From: Prochlorococcus sp. AG-409-J19
GTDB lineage: Bacteria; Cyanobacteriota; Cyanobacteriia; PCC-6307; Cyanobiaceae
DNA length: 41,507 nt
NCBI GenBank assembly: GCA_003215635.1
Contig: QCKC01000011.1
Span: 1-41,507 of the forward strand
Direction: 5' to 3'
The translations under genes were made by a program, and so were the position numbers. The notes beneath the pieces were generated by a model, which did no database searches, was not told the DNA's origin, and worked only from the letters and a program-made list of their open reading frames with translations. Numbering within the stretch: the stretch's first letter is position 1; every line of letters starts with the position of its first letter. Shown one piece after another: positions 9,216 to 18,484 of this stretch.

Positions 9216-9958
9216 CCAAGCAGATCTTCTAAAAAAGAAGAGAGAAATGATGCACTAGCTAAAGGTATGAAACGATGGGCCCACCAAAAGCCAAAAACTG
9301 CCAGCAAAATCCCTAATTGAGAAGGCCTTAGAAATTCTTCAATGACTAATTTCTGCCTGCCATCGAAGATTGCCAAGAAAGGGAAAACAGAAGTTTTTGT
9401 CTTCAAATCTTCAAATTCCTGACCAAATTTCCTACTCAACCTGCGGTCTCCATGCCATATAGCAAAAAGATGATGAGCTATCAAACCCAATGAAGTAATC
9501 AAGGTGAAACTAGTTCCAATCCACAATTGATGAGTCAAGCACCATAAAACCTGTCCAACTGCCTGAGGATGCCTGCTAATTCGAATAATCCCTGAAGCAT
9601 AAAGCCTCACTTGGGGTTTAAAAACTGCTGGAATTTCTAGAATATTGTAGGTAGCTGGATAAAGGAAAAGAAAGCTAATGGCAGTAAAGATCCATATGAT
9701 TGGAATAATGCCGGGTAATCCCTGAACATTCCAAAGACGCACACCGTCATAACGATGGGTGATGAAATAAATAATCAACAAAAGAGCAGAAGGAATACTC
9801 GCAGCAGCAAAAATCACTCGCCATGCTCTTGCTCCTATATAGGATTCTGCGCGACTTCTAAGAGCAGCTCCACCACTATGAATTAGCGCAAAGAGGAATA
9901 TCAGCCCGATCATCACGAGACTGCTGTGATGAACGCCACCCAAAGAGATTTGTGTCAC
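9212..9958 (-). CDS. NnrU-family membrane protein (Z-ISO-like)
   Basis: 248 residues, with about six hydrophobic segments. Recognisable family features are the first helix LIFLFALIHSGGAALRSR, the central ISRHPQAVGQVLWCLTHQLW and the following AHHLFAIWHGDRRLSRKFG. The NnrU family includes denitrification-linked NnrU and the plant 15-cis-zeta-carotene isomerase Z-ISO, a haem-dependent enzyme; the His residues in the HPQ and HHLF/WHGD motifs are candidate haem ligands by analogy. The stop overlaps the start region of ndhF by 4 bp, so it is the first gene of a nnrU-like-ndhF-ndhD unit. Denitrification is not expected here. A role in carotenoid isomerisation, with pds and crtB only 2-4 kb away, is plausible but unproven. 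Confidence 0.8.
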   Translation of the reverse strand: MTQISLGGVHHSSLVMIGLIFLFALIHSGGAALRSRAESYIGARAWRVIFAAASIPSALLLIIYFITHRYDGVRLWNVQGLPGIIPIIWIFTAISFLFLYPATYNILEIPAVFKPQVRLYASGIIRISRHPQAVGQVLWCLTHQLWIGTSFTLITSLGLIAHHLFAIWHGDRRLSRKFGQEFEDLKTKTSVFPFLAIFDGRQKLVIEEFLRPSQLGILLAVFGFWWAHRFIPLASASFLSSFLEDLLG

Positions 9959-9983
9959 TTGATCGCCCTAATAGTTATCGAAT

Positions 9984-10007
9984 GCTGAGCTCGAGCCATC
10001 CATCAGC
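9984..10007. promoter_or_regulatory. candidate LysR operator in divergent promoter region
   Basis: The 91-bp gap between the divergent nnrU-like gene (start 9958) and the LysR regulator gene (start 10050) contains an inverted repeat GCTGA-N14-TCAGC at 9984-9988 and 10003-10007. Its centre lies almost midway between the two start codons. LysR regulators commonly bind dyads in the intergenic region they share with a divergent target, so this is a reasonable operator candidate for control of the ndhF-ndhD unit. The dyad is short and no strict T-N11-A box was recognised, so the call is tentative. Confidence 0.3.
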
Positions 10008-10049
10008 TTAAAGTTTTACTCTTACAGTCGCATGATTCAGTAGGCCACT

Positions 10050-11009
10050 ATGGCCGATCTGCCTTTCACACTAGATCAATTAAGAATCTTGCGTGCTATC
10101 GCAAGGCACGGCAGCTTTAAAAAAGCCGCTGACAGTCTTTTCGTGACCCAACCGGCGGTCAGTCTTCAAATACAGAATCTAGAAAAACAATTAGAAGTAT
10201 CCCTATTTGATCGTGGAGGTCGCAAAGCACAATTAACCGAAGCAGGGGAAGTCTTGCTTAAGTATTCCGACATGATCCTGAATCAATGCCAGGAAGCTTG
10301 CAGAGCAATAAACGACCTGAATAGTCTTAAAGGAGGTTCGCTCATTATTGGTGCAAGTCAAACGACTGGAACTTATTTAATGCCAAGGATGATTGGCCTA
10401 TTTCGGCAAAAATTTCCAGATGTAACTGTTGAACTTCAAATACATAGCACTAGGCGCACAGGTTGGAGTGTCGCCAATGGCCAAATAGATTTAGCGATAA
10501 TTGGTGGAGAACTTCCTGAAGAGCTGAAAACTATTCTTGAAATCACTCCATTTACGAGTGATGAACTAGCTCTTATTCTGCCAATTAATCATACACTTGC
10601 AAAATCAAAAGAATTAACAAAAGAAGATCTTTATCGCATTGGATTTATTAGTCTTGACTATCAATCAACAACTAGAAAAGTAGTTGATCAACTCCTCATG
10701 AGGTCTGGGCTTGATGTACAGAGATTACGAATTGATATGGAGCTTAATTCGTTAGAAGCAATTAAGAATGCAGTTCAATCTGGACTGGGTGCAGCATTTC
10801 TTCCTCTTGTTTCTATAGAAAGAGAGCTGGTTTCCGGAGACCTTTACAAGCCAAACATTGCAGATCTCGCGGTTAAAAGACAACTTAAATTAATAGTTCA
10901 TCCCGGCCGTTATTCTTCAAAAGCTTCTCAAGCTTTTCGAGAAACCATAATACCAAAATTTTCTAGTCTTTTAGAAGGCCAGCAAGAAAATCAAAAAATT
11001 GGTAATTAG
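10050..11009 (+). CDS. rbcR: LysR-type regulator, RbcR/CcmR family
   Basis: 319 residues. The N-terminal winged HTH is [20 protein letters not shown] followed by [20 protein letters not shown]. The co-inducer domain starts near [21 protein letters not shown], which matches the RbcR/CbbR/NdhR group of cyanobacteria and red-lineage plastids (Ycf30). These regulators control Rubisco, CO2-concentrating or ndh genes in response to carbon metabolites. The gene diverges from the nnrU-like-ndhF-ndhD unit with a 91-bp shared promoter region. Known NdhR/CcmR proteins regulate ndhF/ndhD-type operons in other cyanobacteria, so local control of NDH-1 is likely (inference). The 3' end is 11 bp from the convergent DUF3172 gene. 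Confidence 0.87.
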   Translation: MADLPFTLDQLRILRAIARHGSFKKAADSLFVTQPAVSLQIQNLEKQLEVSLFDRGGRKAQLTEAGEVLLKYSDMILNQCQEACRAINDLNSLKGGSLIIGASQTTGTYLMPRMIGLFRQKFPDVTVELQIHSTRRTGWSVANGQIDLAIIGGELPEELKTILEITPFTSDELALILPINHTLAKSKELTKEDLYRIGFISLDYQSTTRKVVDQLLMRSGLDVQRLRIDMELNSLEAIKNAVQSGLGAAFLPLVSIERELVSGDLYKPNIADLAVKRQLKLIVHPGRYSSKASQAFRETIIPKFSSLLEGQQENQKIGN

Positions 11010-11020
11010 AATTTAAATTA

Positions 11021-11674
11021 TCAAAACTGAACCGCTTCCTGATTGACACCTATGACATCTTCAGCAACTCCTTTAGTGATAAATTTATTCTCATTCACAT
11101 CAGTTTGATATACACAACGAACAATAGGCTTATCCCTAATAGAACCTATGTAGGCAAAAGTATTCATTCTTTGTTTACATTCTCGTACATCCTCATTAGT
11201 AATCGCACCTTGCTTTTGTAAAACTGTCCAATTTTCTCTACGAATTACACATCCAGGTTGCAATGCTGGTTGTGTCACGAAACTAGTTGAAGGATTGAGG
11301 GTTGTATACATCTCTACATCAATAACAAATGCACTAGCGCCCCATTGCCTACAAAATTCAGGGTCAGGAACTGCCATGTCCAATTGCTGCTGACTTGCAA
11401 TATTTCCTTGTCCCCCTTGAGTGGTACTGGTAATAGCACTACCGATGCCAACTCCTACGACAAGAACCCCTGCCAAAACAGCTACTGTCCCTGTATTGAA
11501 CTTTATATTTCCTCCACCCGGATTTGTAGGACCTGAACTCCCAAGAGCAGGAGGTCTCCCCCCCTGATACCTATCCGATCGCCCATATCGAGCATCTCTA
11601 GACGTTCTACCGTCATTACGCAAATCATTGCCCCTGGATTGACGATGGCGGCGATCATTAGAGAAACGTGTCAC
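11021..11674 (-). CDS. DUF3172 single-pass membrane protein
   Basis: 217 residues from a GTG that overlaps the ndhM stop by 4 bp (GTGA), so the two are translationally coupled. The first 55 residues are low in complexity and rich in Arg, Gly, Asp and Ser (RSDRYQGG and similar). One membrane helix follows ([20 protein letters not shown], about residues 61-80). The C-terminal domain of about 120 residues has paired cysteines (FCRQWG, PGCVIRR, VRECKQR, VRCVYQ) and probably lies outside the cytoplasm. This layout fits the cyanobacterial DUF3172 family of unknown function. Its tight link to ndhM suggests a role near the thylakoid NDH-1 complex, but that is only context. Confidence 0.8.
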   Translation of the reverse strand: MTRFSNDRRHRQSRGNDLRNDGRTSRDARYGRSDRYQGGRPPALGSSGPTNPGGGNIKFNTGTVAVLAGVLVVGVGIGSAITSTTQGGQGNIASQQQLDMAVPDPEFCRQWGASAFVIDVEMYTTLNPSTSFVTQPALQPGCVIRRENWTVLQKQGAITNEDVRECKQRMNTFAYIGSIRDKPIVRCVYQTDVNENKFITKGVAEDVIGVNQEAVQF

Positions 11675-12018
11675 AACAGATCGGGGGTTCTAGGTAATCC
11701 CATTGAGTAATTCAGCACCCTTCCTTCAGTGTTGTAGCTCAATTCTCCACTCTGCAATAGTCCTCGAATGATGCCTTCTATCTCAGAACCAATTTTTCTA
11801 AGGCTGTAATCACTCAATTCATTCCCAGCTTGAGCATTTACCAATTCACGAAAGTGATCATTAACTTTTTCAAGAACCTCCTCTGACCATATGAATTCAT
11901 TATCGGGATCCAAATCAAGAGTCAAATGGTCCTGATCAGGAACCAAGTCATCATCTTTAATTATGGCCGTAAAAAGCCTCACATGCCTTGTAGTGCACTT
12001 CAGCTGGGTCTCAGTCAT
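11671..12018 (-). CDS. ndhM: NDH-1 subunit NdhM
   Basis: 115 residues. NdhM is an oxygenic-photosynthesis-specific subunit of the peripheral (stromal/cytoplasmic) arm of NDH-1. The sequence has the typical [14 protein letters not shown] start, [17 protein letters not shown] in the middle, and LPRTPDLL at the C-terminus. Length is normal for the family. There is no membrane segment. The stop codon overlaps the GTG start of the DUF3172 gene. The 109-bp region upstream (12019-12127) is shared with the divergent pds gene, so NDH and carotenoid genes have back-to-back promoters here. Confidence 0.95.
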   Translation of the reverse strand: MTETQLKCTTRHVRLFTAIIKDDDLVPDQDHLTLDLDPDNEFIWSEEVLEKVNDHFRELVNAQAGNELSDYSLRKIGSEIEGIIRGLLQSGELSYNTEGRVLNYSMGLPRTPDLL

Positions 12019-12106
12019 CAGATTTGAAAAGTTCGCTTTACAAGAACGAATAAATCGTCTTTTTAGTCTAGGCAGAAGATCCGGATAGGTTTCTTATTAG
12101 AGTTAG

Positions 12107-13546
<1,440 letters not shown>

Positions 13547-13549
13547 CGA

Positions 13550-14491
13550 ATGAAAATTATAAATTCAGATCAAAATCCCACAATGACCAAGAAGCCACTA
13601 AGTCTTGAAGATGCCTATGAGATATGCAGAGAAGAGACTGCCCAATGGGCAAAAACGTTTTATCTAGGCACACTTCTTTTACCACCAATTAAACGCCGAG
13701 CAATTTGGGCAATATATGTATGGTGCAGAAGAACCGACGAGTTAATGGATAGCGAAGAAGCGCAAAAGAGATCAATCACTGAGCTCTCTGATCGTTTAGA
13801 TCAATGGGAAGAGCATACAAAAGAAGTCTTCAAAGGAAAAATTACCAATGAATTGGATGCAGTTATAGCCGACACTCTCAACATTTTTCCTCAATCTATT
13901 CAACCTTATCTAGATATGATTGCAGGACAAAGAATGGACTTAAATAAAAATAGATATGAAACATTCGAAGAATTAAAAATTTATTGTTACAGAGTTGCTG
14001 GGACTGTAGGACTTATGACTCAAGGAGTAATGGGAATAGATCCTGCATATACTTCAGCACCTTGGAGCAAGTGTCCTGACCCATCGGAAGCCGCAATTGC
14101 ACTAGGCATTGCAAATCAACTAACCAATATTCTCAGAGATGTCGGCGAAGATAGAGGTAGAGGAAGAATTTATTTACCTCAAGAGGATTTAAAAAAGTTC
14201 AATTACTCAGAAGAGGATCTAATGGCAGGAAAACTTAATGCTCAATGGAAAGAGTTAATGAAATTTCAACTGATTCGCGCCCGTGAATGGTTTGCGCGTT
14301 CAGAAGAAGGTGTGAGATTACTTTCTTCAGATGCACGATGGCCAGTCTGGACATCGTTAAGGCTTTACAGGGGAATATTAGATTCAATAGAACAACTCGA
14401 CTACGACGTATTTAACAACCGAGCATATGTTAATAAATGGATGAAAATCCTTGACATACCAATCTCATTTATAATCTCTCAAGCGAGATAG
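13550..14491 (+). CDS. crtB: phytoene synthase
   Basis: 313 residues. Condenses two geranylgeranyl diphosphates to phytoene, the first committed step of carotenoid synthesis. The first Asp-rich motif is DELMD at residues 63-67; the second is DVGEDRGRGRIYLPQEDL about 130 residues later. AQWAKTFYLGTLLLP near the N-terminus is also characteristic. The first ATG (13550) is 3 bp after pds. A second ATG at residue 12 (13583) is a possible alternative start, as the first 11 residues are not conserved in character. The gene ends 49 bp before the convergent RRM-protein gene; no terminator hairpin was seen between them. Confidence 0.96.
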   Translation: MKIINSDQNPTMTKKPLSLEDAYEICREETAQWAKTFYLGTLLLPPIKRRAIWAIYVWCRRTDELMDSEEAQKRSITELSDRLDQWEEHTKEVFKGKITNELDAVIADTLNIFPQSIQPYLDMIAGQRMDLNKNRYETFEELKIYCYRVAGTVGLMTQGVMGIDPAYTSAPWSKCPDPSEAAIALGIANQLTNILRDVGEDRGRGRIYLPQEDLKKFNYSEEDLMAGKLNAQWKELMKFQLIRAREWFARSEEGVRLLSSDARWPVWTSLRLYRGILDSIEQLDYDVFNNRAYVNKWMKILDIPISFIISQAR

Positions 14492-14539
14492 AGCAAGAAT
14501 ATCCTTAGAAAAATTGAGACAACAATTCCAGAAAATATA

Positions 14540-14974
14540 TCAAGCAGGGGTTTTTTGATTTGCCAATAGATCTTTCAATTTCGAGAGCTCGCCAGCCCAA
14601 CGTGGATCGGGAGCCTCGGCAACTGGAGCATCACTATGTACAAATTTCTTTACTTCTTTACGTTTTCCACCCTGAGAGTTCGAATTTCCATTAGCCCCCC
14701 CGCGTCGAGATCCTCCACCATTGGAATCTCGTCTTTCAGAGCGCTCAACTCGCAAATTATTGCCATTGAAATCCTTCCCATTGAGGTTTTCAATTAGAGC
14801 CTCTGCAACTTTTTCGTCTTCAACATTGGCAAAGCCAAAACCCCTGCAAGAACCTGTATCTCGATCAAATACCGGCTTAAAACGTATACCTTTACCAATA
14901 CTCGAAAAGAGAGCCTCAAGCTCCTTACTCTCAAAGGTTTGGGGAAGGTTACCAATGTAAAGGCGAACACTCAT
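14540..14974 (-). CDS. RRM-domain RNA-binding protein
   Basis: 144 residues. One RNA-recognition motif at residues 3-80, with RNP2 as LYIGNL and RNP1 as RGFGFANV. A low-complexity Gly/Ser/Arg/Asn linker follows (residues about 84-106), then a C-terminal tail with PDPRWAGELSKLKDLLANQK that probably forms a short helix. Single-RRM proteins of this kind (Rbp family) are abundant in cyanobacteria, and some are involved in cold response or in placing mRNAs for photosystem proteins at the membrane. The conserved C-terminal helix resembles the longer type rather than the short Gly-rich cold-induced type. It is transcribed towards crtB, with cca further downstream of its 5' end on the same strand. 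Confidence 0.9.
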   Translation of the reverse strand: MSVRLYIGNLPQTFESKELEALFSSIGKGIRFKPVFDRDTGSCRGFGFANVEDEKVAEALIENLNGKDFNGNNLRVERSERRDSNGGGSRRGGANGNSNSQGGKRKEVKKFVHSDAPVAEAPDPRWAGELSKLKDLLANQKTPA

Positions 14975-15043
14975 GAAAAATACGGGGAGATAGAAAGAGG
15001 GTCGGATTGAGCCAAAAAATATCTTTAACGCCCTTGCAGTTAA

Positions 15044-16288
15044 TCACATCGAGGTCTTGTTATGTACCAACCAGTAACGTGCAGCTTGTAAAGCTTCATC
15101 TCGATTGTTCAAACGACCGAAGGCTTTTTCATGGCATAAATACCCAATCAAATGCCCTAACTGAATACCTGAAGGGATATCAAGACTTTTCTGCAAAAAA
15201 TGACCATCTATAGGCGAAGAAGGATGAAATAAAGGATCTTCTATATTACGCCAGCGCTTTAACCAAGCCAATTGCTGATCTAAATCTAACTTCAAAAGGA
15301 TCGCTGGTAAATCATGCTCAAGATCCTTATGCAACTGCAATCTTTGAACCTCAGAAAGATTGAGAAAAGACGATCCATCATCTTTATGTTGCCATTTACG
15401 TAGCCGTCGGCATCTCTCGCGCAATTTCCGACTAAATCGCAGCCTTTCCAATCCTTCATCACTTAGAAGAAAATTCAATCGGCATAAAAAAAGCGCAAGA
15501 TCGCGCTCATAAGGTGTAAATATTTTGGTGCAATCTAATGAAGGAAACTTTCTGGATGAATCATGACAATTGGATTGCCATCTTCTTAACAAGCCAATCT
15601 TATCGACCAAACGAATAGCTTTATCTGCCTCATTAGCTTTAACAAGTGTAATAACTTCTGCCTGAACTCTCTCAGGCGCTGATCGCTTTAGAAGTTTGTG
15701 ATGCGATTTAATCCACTTTTCAGTTTTTTCTTCCAGACTGAATTGAAGTTCTGCCATCAAACGGAGCCCCCTCAGGCATCGAAGAGGATCATCTATAAGA
15801 TTTTGCTCAGATACAGCCTTAATAAGTTTTTTCTGTAGGTCTTCTAGGCCTCCTGAAGGATCTATCAGAAGAGGCGTAGGAGCAAATTTCAATGCAATCG
15901 CATTTACCGTAAAGTCCCTTCTTAGTAGATCATCTACTAAGGAATCACCACATTGAGTTGCTATATCTAGGTTCCAACCTTTGACAACCAATCTTGCAAT
16001 ATCCCTTACTGGATCAAGAAGAACAAAAGTTCCACCAATCTTATGAACTAAGGATTTTGTAAAATCTATTGCTGAAGAGGGAATGACAAAATCCAAATCC
16101 TGACGTTTACTATCTCTGCCTAAAATGACATCTCGAATAGAACCTCCAACTAAAGCAGTACCAGCGGGAAACACTTCGAGAGAGATTGGCCAATTACTAG
16201 GAACCAAACATCTAAGTAATTCATCTGCGTCAAAACTTTGCCCATCATTCAGAATGAGAGAATTAGATTGAGGGGAGGAAATGTGCAT
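15044..16288 (-). CDS. cca: CCA tRNA nucleotidyltransferase / polyA polymerase family
   Basis: 414 residues. Class II nucleotidyltransferase that adds or repairs the 3' CCA of tRNAs. Catalytic-site signatures are ALVGGSIRDVILGR, then QDLDFVIP with the DxD metal-binding aspartates, and LLRRDFTVNAIALKF. The following helical neck and tail have the usual ERVQAEV segment. Some cyanobacterial relatives add only CC or only A; the sequence does not tell which. The ATG at 16288 lies inside the first codons of ycf34 on the other strand (8-bp head-to-head overlap), and no Shine-Dalgarno sequence precedes it. Initiation further inside is possible, since conserved sequence only begins around residue 40. 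Confidence 0.92.
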   Translation of the reverse strand: MHISSPQSNSLILNDGQSFDADELLRCLVPSNWPISLEVFPAGTALVGGSIRDVILGRDSKRQDLDFVIPSSAIDFTKSLVHKIGGTFVLLDPVRDIARLVVKGWNLDIATQCGDSLVDDLLRRDFTVNAIALKFAPTPLLIDPSGGLEDLQKKLIKAVSEQNLIDDPLRCLRGLRLMAELQFSLEEKTEKWIKSHHKLLKRSAPERVQAEVITLVKANEADKAIRLVDKIGLLRRWQSNCHDSSRKFPSLDCTKIFTPYERDLALFLCRLNFLLSDEGLERLRFSRKLRERCRRLRKWQHKDDGSSFLNLSEVQRLQLHKDLEHDLPAILLKLDLDQQLAWLKRWRNIEDPLFHPSSPIDGHFLQKSLDIPSGIQLGHLIGYLCHEKAFGRLNNRDEALQAARYWLVHNKTSM

Positions 16289-16532
16289 ATGCGTTAATTG
16301 CCGCTGGGTTGACCGATGCCTGGCCTATCACGCTGTTGAAAGGCAGCACGGCGTGAGCCACCTCACAAGTCATCCTGACCTACAGCCCAAAGATCCACGT
16401 ATTCATATAAATGTGCTGGAAATCCCCGAAGGAGGCTCCAGTATCGAATGGGATGTGCAGGCATGCGGAAGTTTTTTAGAAGATCAAGGGCGATGGCTCA
16501 GATTGTGTCCTGACAAAGAAGTTCCTAAATGA
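16281..16532 (+). CDS. ycf34: Ycf34 iron-sulfur protein
   Basis: 83 residues. The N-terminal Cys cluster MCICVNCRWVDRC has cysteines at 2, 4, 7 and 13. The rest matches the Ycf34 family of cyanobacteria and red-lineage plastids: HLTSHPDLQPKDPRIHINV, then IEWDVQACGSF and GRWLRLCPDKEVP. In Synechocystis, Ycf34 binds an Fe-S cluster and is needed for normal photosynthetic electron transport. A very strong Shine-Dalgarno stretch, GAGGGGAGGAA at 16270-16280, lies immediately before the ATG, closer than the usual spacing. The start overlaps the cca start on the opposite strand. The stop overlaps the tsaB start by 4 bp (ATGA), which indicates translational coupling. Confidence 0.92.
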   Translation: MCICVNCRWVDRCLAYHAVERQHGVSHLTSHPDLQPKDPRIHINVLEIPEGGSSIEWDVQACGSFLEDQGRWLRLCPDKEVPK

Positions 16533-17197
16533 GTAGCAATATATCTTCGAATTTGAAAAGTTCACAAAAAAAATTTCTTCTAGCACTTCACAGCTCTTCA
16601 GAAGAACTAGGAGTAGGCCTAATTGACTGTGTTAATTACCCAGAATCTCCGAAATACAAAATATTCGATCTTGGACGTCGACTTTCCAACGACCTAATGA
16701 CATGTGTCGAAGATATGCTTCCAGCAAAATACTGGAAATATATTGCTCGCTTATCAGTCGCGAAAGGACCCGGTGGTTTTACTGGAACACGGTTAACTGT
16801 TGTAATGGCAAGGACTTTAGCCCAACAACTTAATTGTCAACTTGATGGCATAAGTAGTTTTGCACTTATGGCGCCAAGACTTTCAAAAGAACTAAGTAAA
16901 GATCAACTAGAAGATCCTTTTTGGATCATAACAAATCTTAAAAGAAGAGGCATTGTAGGAGGCTGTTACCAGTTAAACAAAAAAATATCTAATTCTGGAG
17001 TGAGATCATTTTTAGAATTAAAAACACCTCACCTATTGCCATCTGATCTGGAGGCAACCCCTGCAATAAATGCAAAGGATGATGTCAGGAATGACATCAT
17101 GGAGCTTCTTAAATTTGCCGAATATGCTGACAAAAGGAATATTCAATCAACCTGGGAGAATGTATTACCTATATACCCAACATCACCTGTTGGGTAA
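16529..17197 (+). CDS. tsaB: tRNA threonylcarbamoyladenosine biosynthesis protein TsaB
   Basis: 222 residues. TsaB is the inactive ASKHA-fold partner of TsaD in making t6A37 of ANN-decoding tRNAs. The N-terminal FLLALHSSSEELGVGLI and the signature VAKGPGGFTGTRLTVVMART are typical; the metal-binding residues of TsaD are absent, as expected. The start overlaps ycf34 by 4 bp. The C-terminal third is divergent. Two perfect hairpins lie in the 3' part: ATGATGTCA/TGACATCAT at 17079-17100, and one over the stop codon (separate entry). The YdcF-like gene follows 5 bp after the stop. Confidence 0.88.
   Translation: MSSNISSNLKSSQKKFLLALHSSSEELGVGLIDCVNYPESPKYKIFDLGRRLSNDLMTCVEDMLPAKYWKYIARLSVAKGPGGFTGTRLTVVMARTLAQQLNCQLDGISSFALMAPRLSKELSKDQLEDPFWIITNLKRRGIVGGCYQLNKKISNSGVRSFLELKTPHLLPSDLEATPAINAKDDVRNDIMELLKFAEYADKRNIQSTWENVLPIYPTSPVG
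17175..17195 (+). repeat. 8-bp perfect stem-loop at the tsaB stop
   Basis: ACCCAACA at 17175-17182 pairs with TGTTGGGT at 17188-17195 around a five-base loop TCACC. The 3' base of the stem is the first base of the tsaB stop codon, and the next gene begins at 17203, so the structure covers the junction. There is no T-run after it, which argues against a rho-independent terminator. An RNA-processing or translation-coupling element between two genes of one mRNA is possible. Confidence 0.5.
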
Positions 17198-17202
17198 GTA
17201 TA

Positions 17203-17763
17203 ATGAAGAAAATTATTGGATTATCAATTGCAGGAGGTACCACATTAATCTTTTTAATATTATTGGAATATATTGGCCCATTCTACAAATCATTTAACAA
17301 TTCAAAGCCTCCACAAATAATTTTTGTTCTTGGCGGTGATATTGAGAGAGAAAAAGCGGGTATTCGACTTGCAAGAGCATTAGAAATTCCATTATTATTT
17401 AGTGGTGGAAGTAACCCTGAGCATGCTATCTGGCTAGCTCAAAAATCCAACCTTGCGCCCAATCAATTAATATTAGACTATCGAGCCCATGACACTGTCA
17501 GTAATTTTACATCTATAATTGATGAACTTAATGAAGAGGGTATTAATCATGCATTATTAATTACGAGCGAGGACCACTTGCCAAGAGCTATTGCGGTAGG
17601 GACTCTAATAGCTGGCAGCAAAGGAATCCGCCTAACGGGGATTTCGATTTCTTGCCAAGAAGATTGCAAAGATGAAAGTTTTCATAAGAAATTCTTTGAT
17701 GTAGTACGAGCTTCTTTGTGGGTATTGACAGGAATAGATATTCGAAGATTCACCATGATTTAG
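17203..17763 (+). CDS. YdcF/SanA-like (DUF218) membrane-anchored protein
   Basis: 186 residues. It begins with an uncleaved-looking hydrophobic segment (IIGLSIAGGTTLIFLILLEY, about residues 4-23). The DUF218 domain follows, with the IIFVLGGDIEREKAGIRLAR strand-turn, PLLFSGGS, the DTVSNF segment that corresponds to the family's conserved T-x-x-N, and LLITSEDHLPRAIAVG. Family members (YdcF, SanA, ElyC) are linked to envelope integrity or lipid-carrier metabolism, but the reaction is unknown. It lies 5 bp after tsaB and is probably the last gene of the ycf34-tsaB unit. The 31-bp gap to the convergent plsC has no clear terminator. Confidence 0.82.
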   Translation: MKKIIGLSIAGGTTLIFLILLEYIGPFYKSFNNSKPPQIIFVLGGDIEREKAGIRLARALEIPLLFSGGSNPEHAIWLAQKSNLAPNQLILDYRAHDTVSNFTSIIDELNEEGINHALLITSEDHLPRAIAVGTLIAGSKGIRLTGISISCQEDCKDESFHKKFFDVVRASLWVLTGIDIRRFTMI

Positions 17764-17794
17764 ATAAATTTATAATCTCTATAAATACTATTTT

Positions 17795-18442
17795 CTAATC
17801 ATTTATCTGCTCACTAATCAAGCCACTATCAATCAAAAAGTTGATCTGTGATTGTAGTTTATCTGTTGATATTTCTAAGTCATTTCTCTTACGACTCAAA
17901 GGCGGGGGAATCGGCTCTCCTATTCGCAGATGAATTGGCAAAAAGCGTGGAAAAAATTGACCAGGACCTAATACACGATGAGTATTGATAATTGCTACTG
18001 GGAGCAAAGACGCCCCAGTTCTGGCTGCCAGCAGAGCCGCACCATGCAATGGTTCATTAACCCTGCCATCGGCTTGACGAGTTCCATCTAAAAAAACACC
18101 AGTTGCCCAACCTTGTTCAAGGCGCGAACAGGCTACTCGAATGGCTTCACGGTCACTTGCTCCTCTCTTTACTGGATACGCTCCACAAGCTCGAATAAGA
18201 GAACCAAGCAAGGGCACTTGAAAAAGCTCTGCCTTCGCCATAAATGCCACTGGCCTACCCAAAGCATGTCCCAATAGCGGTGGATCAAGATGTGAACCAT
18301 GATTGGCTACAACTACCAAAGATCCATCAAGAGGAACATTAACAAGACCAAAAACTCTTCCTCGAAATAAGATTCGAAAAATAGGATACACAAATAAATA
18401 GCTAACTATTAAGTAAGGCAAACTAGCTCGAGGTTGTTTCAT
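17795..18442 (-). CDS. plsC: 1-acyl-sn-glycerol-3-phosphate acyltransferase
   Basis: 215 residues. Transfers an acyl group to lysophosphatidate at the membrane. The catalytic HX4D motif is in NHGSHLDPPLLG. The glycerophosphate-binding motif usually written FPEGTRS appears here as FLDGTRQADGR, so the Glu is replaced by Asp. PVAIINTHRVLGPG is the fourth family block. A hydrophobic segment near the N-terminus (YLIVSYLFVYPIFRILF) anchors it. It is the last gene of the plsX-fabH-fabD-plsC series, 42 bp after fabD, so the operon runs from acyl-phosphate formation to phosphatidate. Confidence 0.92.
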   Translation of the reverse strand: MKQPRASLPYLIVSYLFVYPIFRILFRGRVFGLVNVPLDGSLVVVANHGSHLDPPLLGHALGRPVAFMAKAELFQVPLLGSLIRACGAYPVKRGASDREAIRVACSRLEQGWATGVFLDGTRQADGRVNEPLHGAALLAARTGASLLPVAIINTHRVLGPGQFFPRFLPIHLRIGEPIPPPLSRKRNDLEISTDKLQSQINFLIDSGLISEQIND

Positions 18443-18484
18443 TGAGTTAATTTAAATAATCAATCTAGAGGAGGGAAAAGATAG

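Noticed and set aside
17070..17297. 75-codon ORF spanning the tsaB/YdcF-like junction
   Set aside because: It lies in another frame of two recognised genes and has no domain character.
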